NCBI GenBank assembly: GCA_946408315.1
Contig: CAMJRV010000102.1
Coordinates: forward strand, 1 to 7,890
Origin: an uncultured Bacillota bacterium
Lineage (GTDB): Bacteria > Bacillota > Clostridia > Peptostreptococcales > Anaerovoracaceae
DNA length: 7,890 nt
Direction of reading: 5' to 3'
Shown here: positions 1 to 5,747 of the stretch, piece after piece
Position numbering within the stretch: the first letter of the stretch is position 1
Layout of the letters: each line of letters starts with the position of its first letter
Notes under the pieces: generated by a model
Told to the model about the DNA's origin: nothing
The model's input: only the letters and a program-made list of their open reading frames with translations
Database searches by the model: none
Program-made: the position numbers and the translations under genes

Positions 1-1442
1 GGGCTCTGTTTGATGACGACATCCTTCGGCATATCGCTGTTTTCCAGCACCACGTCGCCCAGCTTGTATCCATAGCTGTTCAGAACGAATTCCGCGTCGC
101 TCTTTGTCCGGTTCACAACCGATGGCACCGTTCCTTCCTTTACCTTGCCCTTGCTGACGTCAACGGTAACGGTATATCCTTCCTTCACCGTCATCTCGGC
201 GTTGGGCTCCTGGGAAACGATCTTCCCTTCCTCATATTCGGAATTGGCTACCTTATCGCCGATTTCCAGATTCAGATTCAGCTTGGCGAGCTCTCTTTTG
301 GCTTCCTCCACAGTCATCCCCACCAAATAGGGAATAGGAACCTCCTTGGAAGCGCCCAGATGTCCGATGGCGGAAAGAATCAACTGGCTCACTGGAATGG
401 CGCAGGCCAGCGCCAGAATGATGGCTGCAACCTTTACCTTATTTATTCTAATTTTCTTTTTAGACTTCGCTTCCTTCTTCTCCCTGTTTCTCATATCCTC
501 TGATTTTTCCCCCCTTGTATCTGTTTCCGGCATTCCCGCCGACCGTCCGTTTACTGCGTTCAGCACCATGGTTGAGTCAAGACCTGCGCCCGGATGATAG
601 CTGTATCCGGAAAAGATGCTGGCTTCCAAATCCATATTGCTCAGCGCGTCGTACATCTCGTTGGCCGTTTTAAAGCGGTTGACCTGATATTTGTTCGTAG
701 CCTTCATGATGATCTCTTCCAGAGCAGGAGGAATACCAGGGGCATACTGCGACGGCGGCACCATCTCGTCGTTCATATGCATAAGAGCGACGGCAACAGG
801 ATTATCGGCGTCAAAAGGCACTCTGCCGGTAACCAGCTCATAAAGAACGATGCCCAGCGAATAGATATCGGATTTTTCATCTACATAGCCGCCCCTCGCC
901 TGTTCCGGCGAAAAGTAATGGACGGAGCCCATGATGGTCCCCGTATTGCCGACGATGGTTCCGGCGTTGACCGCCTTTGCAATTCCGAAATCGGTGATCT
1001 TCGCAGTCCCTTCCTGGGTGATGAGAATATTGTGCGGCTTTACATCCCTATGTATGATGTGGTTCTTATGAGCAAGGCTCAGCGCCAGCGCAATCTGCTT
1101 CACAATATCAACCGCTCTTGTATATTCCATCGGCCCTTCATTTTTGATGATATCGGAAAGGACCTGCCCTTCGATCAATTCCATGACGATATAATGGATG
1201 TTGCCTTCCTTTCCCACGTCGTAAATATTCACGATATTGGGATGAGTCATGCTTGCCGCAGCCTGGGACTCTCTTCGGAAATTCTCGATAAACTTAAGAT
1301 CCTTTGTAAATTCGGGTTTTAATATCTTTATTGCAACGAAACGATTGAGCAGACGGCAACGCGCTTTATACACGACCGCCATACCACCATCGCCGATTTT
1401 TTCAAGTAATTCATACCTGCCAGCAAGTATTCTGCTGCTCAT
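1..1442 (-). CDS. prkC: PASTA-domain Ser/Thr protein kinase (PrkC/Stk1/PknB family), partial: C-terminus beyond left edge
   Basis: Membrane Hanks-type Ser/Thr kinase that senses muropeptides or lipid II outside and phosphorylates cytoplasmic proteins controlling cell wall, division and translation (family knowledge). The first 480 residues are visible and uninterrupted. The kinase domain covers about residues 10-270: glycine loop GDGGMAVVY at 17-25, ATP-binding Lys39 in AIK, helix-C Glu58, catalytic HRDVKPHN at 131-138 (Asp133), DFG at 151-153, activation-loop threonines 162, 167 and 169, and SPEQARG at 178-184. A linker follows, then a very basic stretch at 322-337, one membrane segment at about 338-359, and extracellular PASTA repeats: one complete (about 367-432) and a second starting near 438 and cut by the window edge. 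All catalytic residues are present, so it should be active. The start is fixed by AGGAGG eight bases before the ATG. It lies 15 bases after prpC, its expected antagonist. The number of PASTA repeats cannot be told. Confidence 0.97.
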   Translation of the reverse strand, partial: MSSRILAGRYELLEKIGDGGMAVVYKARCRLLNRFVAIKILKPEFTKDLKFIENFRRESQAAASMTHPNIVNIYDVGKEGNIHYIVMELIEGQVLSDIIKNEGPMEYTRAVDIVKQIALALSLAHKNHIIHRDVKPHNILITQEGTAKITDFGIAKAVNAGTIVGNTGTIMGSVHYFSPEQARGGYVDEKSDIYSLGIVLYELVTGRVPFDADNPVAVALMHMNDEMVPPSQYAPGIPPALEEIIMKATNKYQVNRFKTANEMYDALSNMDLEASIFSGYSYHPGAGLDSTMVLNAVNGRSAGMPETDTRGEKSEDMRNREKKEAKSKKKIRINKVKVAAIILALACAIPVSQLILSAIGHLGASKEVPIPYLVGMTVEEAKRELAKLNLNLEIGDKVANSEYEEGKIVSQEPNAEMTVKEGYTVTVDVSKGKVKEGTVPSVVNRTKSDAEFVLNSYGYKLGDVVLENSDMPKDVVIKQS

Positions 1443-1450
1443 GTGAAATT

Positions 1451-1456
1451 CCTCCT
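1451..1456 (-). promoter_or_regulatory. Ribosome binding site of prkC
   Basis: A perfect AGGAGG on the minus strand, eight bases before the ATG of prkC and starting two bases after the TGA stop of prpC. It decides the kinase start and supports coupled expression of the phosphatase and kinase from one transcript. Confidence 0.85.
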
Positions 1457-1457
1457 G

Positions 1458-2186
1458 TCATATTTTTAAACAAATCACTGTGATGTTGTCATTTCCACCA
1501 TTCCGATTGGCGCGCTGAACAAGATTTCTGCTCAATGCACTCATGGAATTCGACGCGGCAGCCATGCCGCAGATCTCTTCCGCAGACAGTTCTCCGTAAA
1601 GACCGTCCGTACAGAGAATGATAATATCGTTTTTTACGATCTCCAAGCGATAAAAATCTGGAAGGACTCTTTCGTCTCCTCCCAGAGCTCGTGTAATCAT
1701 ATTCTTCTGCGGGTGAAACTCCGCCTGCTCTTTGGTGATAGAGCCTCCCTTTACCAATTCGTTCACATAGGTATGGTCCTCTGTAATCTGACTGATCTGT
1801 CCATCCCTGCAAATATAGGCTCTGCTGTCTCCCAGGTTAACGACATAAGCGTTCCCCTGGCCGAGATAAAGCAGCACGACGGTGGTTGCCATACCGGCAT
1901 TTTCCACCGTAAGCCGTGCCGCCTGATAGATGATCTGGTTTGCATTGACCATGCAGTCCAAAAAATATTCCTTCAGTTTCTCTTCCTCTGTCATACCATG
2001 CAAAGGGTTCGCCTTAATGTATTCCGCAATGGTTTTCACCGCCATGGAACTGGCCAGCTCCCCGGAGTTTTGCCCGCCGACGCCGTCGGCGACGATATAA
2101 ATGTCTTCCTTAGGCATGACAAAGAGAGAGTCCTCATTCCTGTCTCTCTTTCTCCCTCTGTCCGTTTTAAATCCTACTTGTGTCAT
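1458..2186 (-). CDS. prpC: PP2C-family Ser/Thr protein phosphatase (PrpC/Stp)
   Basis: Cytoplasmic metal-dependent phosphatase that removes phosphate from PrkC and PrkC substrates (family knowledge). It has 242 residues, the normal size of bacterial PP2C domains without extra modules. All the PPM motifs are visible: GRKRDRNEDS at 11-20 (Asp19), VADGVGG at 32-38 (metal ligand Asp34), GMATT at 98-102, NLGDSRAY at 117-124, TEDHTYVNELVKGG at 135-148, TRALGG at 165-170, LCTDGLYGEL at 191-200 (Asp194) and GGNDNITV at 230-237 (Asp233). The third motif has Ala where Gly-Thr-Thr is more usual (GMGTT), a mild change. The start has AGAGGG five bases upstream and lies about 53 bases downstream of the predicted transcription start of a strong promoter. 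It ends in TGA, 15 bases before prkC. In B. subtilis the same pair sits after rsmB-rlmN; here rlmN is missing and prpC follows rsmB after 103 bases. Confidence 0.97.
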   Translation of the reverse strand: MTQVGFKTDRGRKRDRNEDSLFVMPKEDIYIVADGVGGQNSGELASSMAVKTIAEYIKANPLHGMTEEEKLKEYFLDCMVNANQIIYQAARLTVENAGMATTVVLLYLGQGNAYVVNLGDSRAYICRDGQISQITEDHTYVNELVKGGSITKEQAEFHPQKNMITRALGGDERVLPDFYRLEIVKNDIIILCTDGLYGELSAEEICGMAAASNSMSALSRNLVQRANRNGGNDNITVICLKI

Positions 2187-2213
2187 AAAATCCCTCTACC
2201 TGATGATGCTTTT

Positions 2214-2228
2214 TGCGGCGCTGCCGCA
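2214..2228 (-). other. Short GC-rich hairpin in the prpC leader
   Basis: TGCGGC-AGC-GCCGCA forms a six-base-pair stem with a three-base loop, about 11 bases into the predicted prpC leader. It is not followed by a T run in the direction of transcription, so it does not look like an intrinsic terminator, and it does not cover the ribosome binding site at 2192-2197. It may simply stabilise the leader; no known riboswitch class is recognised. Confidence 0.4.
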
Positions 2229-2245
2229 CCCAAATGCGCAGATTC

Positions 2246-2274
2246 ATTATAACTAAAAAAAGAGGAAATGTCAA
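2246..2274 (-). promoter_or_regulatory. Sigma-A promoter for prpC-prkC
   Basis: On the minus strand TTGACA (2269-2274) and TATAAT (2246-2251) are separated by exactly 17 bases (2252-2268), matching the housekeeping consensus at all twelve positions. The spacer includes a run of seven T. The -35 box begins 15 bases past the rsmB stop, and a start near 2239 would give a leader of about 53 bases before the prpC ATG. No terminator separates it from rsmB, so prpC-prkC may be read both from here and from the upstream operon. Activity is inferred, not shown. Confidence 0.8.
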
Positions 2275-2289
2275 AAAGCACGGTCCGCC

Positions 2290-3582
2290 TTAGATCAGGC
2301 TATCGGCCCTTTTCATCTTGCAGATAAAGAAACCGTCCGTATTATTGATATTCGGAAGAAGCTGCAACTCCTCCTCCTTGCTGAAGCTCGAGTTCTTTTT
2401 CAGGAACTCTTTGATAACCTGCTGATTCTCATAGGGAGAAATGGTGCAGGTGCTGTAGACCAGGACTCCGCCCGGCTTCACATATTTTGCCGACGCCGAC
2501 AGGATCGCAAGCTGCTTCCTCGGGAAATCGTCGAACTCTCTCGTCTTCTTCTTATATTTGATCTCCGGTTTTCTTCTGATCACGCCAAGGCCGGAGCACG
2601 GCGCATCTACAAGAACCCTGTCCGCCTTCTCCATCATGGAGGAGTCTACCCGGGTCGCATCCCAGGATCTCGTCGTGACGATGTCGATTCCAAGACGCTC
2701 CGCTTCCCGATCGATGATGGCCAGCTTTCTTTTATAGATATCCCATGCCATCACAGCCCCTCTGTTCTGCATCTTTTCCGCGGCGGCAAGGGTTTTGCCT
2801 CCGGGTGCCGCGCAGACGTCCATAACCATTTCTCCCGGCTGGGGATCCAGCATATTGACTACCAGCATAGAACTCTCGTCCTGAACGGAGAACATACCGC
2901 TGTTGTACAGTTTTCCGCCGATCAGGCCCCTTCCTTCCACATGGAGCGCCTCCTTGCAGAAGAAGCCGTCCTCCGCACGGTAGCCCCTGGCAATGATCCT
3001 CCGTTTTACGTCCTCTCTGGAGGTTTTCAGGGTATTCACGCGGATGACGAGGTCCGGCGTCTTATTTCCCGCCGCAAGCAGCTCTTCTACGAATTCGGGA
3101 GCATATTGCTCCAGCCACAGCTCGATGATCCAGGGCTCATAGGAATACCTGACCGAAAGATAACGCACCTCATCCTTGGAACGGTCGGGAAGTTCAACCT
3201 CTTTCCCCGCCCTGAGAAAGCTCCGTAAAACGCCGTTGATAAAGCCTTCCCTGCCGCGGCAATATCTCTTTGCGAGATCGACGCTTTCATTGACCGCAGC
3301 ATATTCCGGAACGCCGTCGAGAAATTTCATCTGGTAAATCCCCAGTCTCAGAACGGTCAGATCACTGGCTTTCAATTTACCCATGGGAGTCTTGATAAAC
3401 TGCTCGATGATATAATCCAGATAGAGCTTGTTTTCCAGAACGCCGTAAACCAGTTCCCGCACAAAGGCAGGCGCTTCCGGCTTCCCGCTTCTGATGTGAT
3501 GATTCAGAGAAATATTGGAGTAGGCTTGTTTTACTTCCACGTCCATTAGTGTCAAGTAAGCGATTCTTCTGTTCTTATCCAT
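2290..3582 (-). CDS. rsmB: 16S rRNA (cytosine-967-C5)-methyltransferase RsmB
   Basis: SAM-dependent enzyme that makes m5C967 on 16S rRNA (E. coli numbering). It has 430 residues, against 429 in E. coli. The N-terminal NusB-like RNA-binding domain (about 1-130, from NRRIAYLTLMD to INGVLRSFLR) precedes a Rossmann methyltransferase core. Core motifs: SVQDESSML at 232-240, SAM-binding DVCAAPGGKT at 255-264, DAPCSGLGVIRRKPEI at 326-341 (motif IV Cys329) and YSTCTISPYEN at 376-386 (motif VI Cys379, the nucleophile in this family). The family-typical TDGFFICKM ends the protein at 415-423. The NusB domain separates RsmB from the related RsmF type. The start lies one base after the stop of the zinc peptidase gene; its ribosome binding site (GAGGGGG, 3593-3599) is inside that gene, so translational coupling is likely. 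No lesions are seen. Confidence 0.97.
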   Translation of the reverse strand: MDKNRRIAYLTLMDVEVKQAYSNISLNHHIRSGKPEAPAFVRELVYGVLENKLYLDYIIEQFIKTPMGKLKASDLTVLRLGIYQMKFLDGVPEYAAVNESVDLAKRYCRGREGFINGVLRSFLRAGKEVELPDRSKDEVRYLSVRYSYEPWIIELWLEQYAPEFVEELLAAGNKTPDLVIRVNTLKTSREDVKRRIIARGYRAEDGFFCKEALHVEGRGLIGGKLYNSGMFSVQDESSMLVVNMLDPQPGEMVMDVCAAPGGKTLAAAEKMQNRGAVMAWDIYKRKLAIIDREAERLGIDIVTTRSWDATRVDSSMMEKADRVLVDAPCSGLGVIRRKPEIKYKKKTREFDDFPRKQLAILSASAKYVKPGGVLVYSTCTISPYENQQVIKEFLKKNSSFSKEEELQLLPNINNTDGFFICKMKRADSLI

Positions 3583-3583
3583 T

Positions 3584-4288
3584 TTATTGACGCCCCCTCA
3601 GCGCTAAAAATCTCAGAAGAGTAGCGATGGTAGCCGCCAGTGCGGCGACATAGGTCAAAGCGGCCGCCGACAGCACCTTTTTTGCGCTTGCAGTCTCCTC
3701 TGTATAAATGATACCCAATTCATTCATCTGTCGTATTGCCCTGTTGCTTGCATTGAATTCCACCGGCAGGGTGATTGCCTGAAACAATACCGCCGATGCA
3801 TAGCATATGATACCGATATTAAAGATCATATTCCCCTGAAAAATGTTGCCTGCCCCGATCATCAAAAGTCCGACGATCAGGATCGGCCAGGCCAGATTGG
3901 AAACGACCGATGCCAGCGGCGCCAGGACGTTTCGAAAACTGAGCGGTACATACCCTTTCGCATGCTGAATGGCGTGTCCCGCCTCATGGGCCGCGATGCT
4001 CACAGACGCGATGGATGGATCGTTGTAAACCTGCGGAGACAACCGCATGACCTTCTTTCTCGGATCATAGTGGTCCGACAGTCTCCGGTTCGTCACCTCG
4101 ATGGGCACATCCTGCAATCCGTTGCTGTCGAGAATCCTCCTCGCAGCCTGGGCTCCTGTAATTCCTCTTCTGTTCTTTACGGTCGCATACCTGTTATAGG
4201 CTGAATTCACCCTGCTCTGAGCATAAAAGGTAAACAGCATGACAGGTATTAAAATGATAATCGTCGGATCAAACATTCCCAAATACAT
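3584..4288 (-). CDS. YugP-type membrane zinc metallopeptidase (Zn_peptidase_2)
   Basis: A 234-residue predicted integral membrane metallopeptidase resembling B. subtilis YugP. Its substrate is unknown. The zinc signature HEAGH is at 101-105 within SIAAHEAGHAIQHAKGY, and LPVEFNAS at 174-181 offers Glu177 as a likely third ligand. The conserved stretch LSDHYDPRKKVMRLS (70-84) precedes the active site. Hydrophobic segments are visible at about 8-23, 124-147, 154-175 and 205-228; the first could act as an uncleaved signal anchor. All catalytic residues are intact. The start has AAAGGA nine bases upstream. It lies 25 bases after fmt and one base before rsmB, so it belongs to this translation operon in expression if not clearly in function. 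B. subtilis does not have it at this place; I recall similar placement in other Clostridia, from memory only. Confidence 0.92.
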   Translation of the reverse strand: MYLGMFDPTIIILIPVMLFTFYAQSRVNSAYNRYATVKNRRGITGAQAARRILDSNGLQDVPIEVTNRRLSDHYDPRKKVMRLSPQVYNDPSIASVSIAAHEAGHAIQHAKGYVPLSFRNVLAPLASVVSNLAWPILIVGLLMIGAGNIFQGNMIFNIGIICYASAVLFQAITLPVEFNASNRAIRQMNELGIIYTEETASAKKVLSAAALTYVAALAATIATLLRFLALRGRQ

Positions 4289-4313
4289 TATTCTCTATCC
4301 TTTCTGAAGCGCG

Positions 4314-5252
4314 TTACTCTGATCGTCCTAAAACTTCTCCGGCTTCCATTTTATTTCCCTTTAGATATTCGCTTGTTTCCATTGCTTTTTTCCCCGGCAT
4401 CTGAATTCTCGTCAACAGCAGCGTACGTCCCCCCGCAGCTACTCTGATGCCCCGGTCGGATACGCCGGTGATCGTCCCGTCGGGCTGGTCCGCTTTCTCG
4501 TCAAGGACCTCCGCCTTCCAGATTTTCATCGGCTCTCCGCGATATATGGTATAAGCGCCCGGCCAGGAGTTGAGCCCCCTGACCAGCCGTTCGAGCTCCT
4601 CAGGCGGCCTGCTGAAATCCATCAGCCCGTCCTGTTTGAAGACCATCGGCGCATAGGTCGCTTTGCTTTCATCCTGTTTTGTCCTGCCGTTGATGCCCTG
4701 CTTAATATAAGGCAGCGTCTTAACCAGCAGATCCGCCCCCATTTCCGAAAGTTCATCGTGAAGCTCAGCCGTCGTTTTTTTCCCGATCGGCGTAGAACGG
4801 GCCGCTATCATATCTCCCGTATCGAGCCCCTCTTCCATGTACATCAGCGTCACCCCGGTGGTGTCTTCCCCTTCCATGACGCTCCTGTGAATCGGCGCGG
4901 CGCCTCGAAATTTTGGAAGCAGGGACGCGTGGATATTGATACAGCCGAGTCTCGGGATCTCCAGCAGCGAAGTCGGCAGAATCTTCCCATAGGCCGCCAC
5001 CACGATCACATCGGGATCGGCTTCCCGGATCTGACTGATAAACTCCTCATTCCCTTTGATCCGCTCCGGCTGGAGAACTTCGATTCCATACTCCAGGGCC
5101 TTCTCCTTGACAGGAGGGAACTGTACCTTCTTCCCCCTGTCCCGGGCTTTATCCGGCTGGGTCACGACCAATTCGACCCGATAACCGCTGTCATGAAGCT
5201 TCTCAAGCGGCGGAACGGCAAATTCAGGCGTTCCCATGTATACGATCCTCAT
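4314..5252 (-). CDS. fmt: Methionyl-tRNA formyltransferase
   Basis: Transfers the formyl group of 10-formyltetrahydrofolate to the amino group of Met-tRNAi, producing the initiator used by IF2. It has 312 residues, against 315 in E. coli. The formyltransferase domain (1 to about 205) starts MRIVYMGTPEFAVPPLEKL. It carries the catalytic signature CINIHASLLPKFRGAAPI at 104-121 (Asn106, His108) and EEGLDTGD at 140-147 (Asp144). The C-terminal OB-like tRNA-binding domain (about 206-312) includes RGLNSWPGAYT at 225-235. The frame stays open 25 codons upstream to another ATG at 5327, but those residues overlap def and are not Fmt-like. The ATG at 5252 gives the exact family N-terminus and has AGGGAAGGG seven bases before it. 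It begins five bases after the natural end of the def frame, the classic def-fmt pair. Confidence 0.98.
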   Translation of the reverse strand: MRIVYMGTPEFAVPPLEKLHDSGYRVELVVTQPDKARDRGKKVQFPPVKEKALEYGIEVLQPERIKGNEEFISQIREADPDVIVVAAYGKILPTSLLEIPRLGCINIHASLLPKFRGAAPIHRSVMEGEDTTGVTLMYMEEGLDTGDMIAARSTPIGKKTTAELHDELSEMGADLLVKTLPYIKQGINGRTKQDESKATYAPMVFKQDGLMDFSRPPEELERLVRGLNSWPGAYTIYRGEPMKIWKAEVLDEKADQPDGTITGVSDRGIRVAAGGRTLLLTRIQMPGKKAMETSEYLKGNKMEAGEVLGRSE

Positions 5253-5256
5253 GCGT

Positions 5257-5733
5257 TCACCCTTCCCTGTCGCGGTAGCTGTCTGATTCTCTGATATTTT
5301 CAGCTTTGTCGGTAAACAGAATTCCATCGAGATGGTCGTATTCGTGACTCAACACGATAGGAAGGAATCCGGTTCATTCATAGACGACTTCCTGGCCTTC
5401 CCGGTTCAAGCCTTTCATCTTAATATATTCCGGCCGCACCACCGTTCCGATCATTCCCGGAATGCTGAGACAGCCCTCATCCTCGTTTTGAGACCCTTCT
5501 GTTTCAAGAATCTCGGGATTAATCAGCTCGATGATCTCACCATCAACCACAGCGACGAACATTCTCTTGAAAATGCCCACCTGGGGCGCTGCAAGACCGA
5601 CGCCGTCGTTGGCCCGCATCGTCTCCACCATGTCATCCAGAATCATACGGATCCTGTCGTCAACTTCTGCGACCTCTCTTGCCCTTTTCCTTAAAATTTC
5701 ATCGCCTTCTAAAACAATGTTTCTTAAAGCCAT
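5257..5733 (-). pseudogene. def: Peptide deformylase interrupted by an in-frame TGA (5374-5376)
   Basis: Peptide deformylase removes the formyl group from the N-terminal Met of nascent proteins, using a metal held by one Cys and two His. The frame begins MALRNIVLEGDEILRKRA and shows motif 1 GVGLAAPQ (44-51) and motif 2 EGCLS (86-90, metal ligand Cys88). Codon 120 is TGA. Beyond it the same frame continues TGFLPIVLSHEYDHLDG (121-137), containing motif 3 HEYDH with ligands His130 and His134 and catalytic Glu131, then runs on to a TGA at 5257-5259. Reading through gives 158 positions, normal for the family. The 119-residue product ending at the first stop would lack two metal ligands and the catalytic Glu, so it should be inactive. 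The TGA stands where relatives usually have a small residue such as Gly, so GGA to TGA is the simplest origin. Pro125 replaces the usual Ala after GFL. The start has AAGGAGAG overlapping the priA stop. Read error remains possible. Confidence 0.88.
5260..5268 (-). promoter_or_regulatory. Ribosome binding site of fmt
   Basis: AGGGAAGGG on the minus strand lies seven bases before the fmt ATG at 5252. It supports that start over the in-frame ATG at 5327. It is embedded in the last codons of def, so ribosomes finishing a full-length def would stop beside it; ribosomes stopping at the internal TGA (5374) would fall about 120 bases short. Confidence 0.7.
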
Positions 5734-5739
5734 TCCAAT

Positions 5740-5747
5740 CTCTCCTT
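5740..5747 (-). promoter_or_regulatory. Ribosome binding site of def, overlapping the priA stop
   Basis: AAGGAGAG on the minus strand shares its first two bases with the TAA stop of priA (5746-5748) and lies six bases before the def ATG (5733). It fixes the def start and implies that priA and def are translated from the same message. Confidence 0.75.

Noticed and set aside
594..1322. A 242-codon open frame on the plus strand
   Set aside because: It lies wholly opposite the kinase domain of prkC, whose motifs are complete on the minus strand. The frame resembles no family and is a shadow of the codon usage of the real gene.
2214..2228. GC hairpin as an intrinsic terminator of rsmB
   Set aside because: It lacks a T tract after the stem on the minus strand and lies downstream of the prpC promoter, inside the prpC leader.
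1713..2252. Plus-strand open frame of 179 codons opposite prpC
   Set aside because: It is antisense to an intact PP2C phosphatase with every motif and has no recognisable domain.
4758..5294. Plus-strand open frame of 178 codons opposite fmt
   Set aside because: It is antisense to fully conserved Fmt motifs, with no family resemblance.
5253..5327. Longer fmt starting at 5327
   Set aside because: The extra 25 residues are the out-of-frame image of the def C-terminus, are not Fmt-like, and the ATG at 5252 has a good ribosome binding site and the exact family start.
5374..5376. TGA in def as selenocysteine
   Set aside because: Position 120 is not a catalytic or metal-binding residue of deformylase (the metal Cys is Cys88, encoded normally). 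The only hairpin just downstream is a five-pair TCGTG/CACGA stem with loop TTGAGT, which does not look like a convincing bacterial SECIS.
5374..5376. TGA as a sense codon in an altered genetic code
   Set aside because: prpC ends with TGA at its expected length directly before prkC, def itself ends in TGA beside fmt, and no other gene in the window has an internal TGA.
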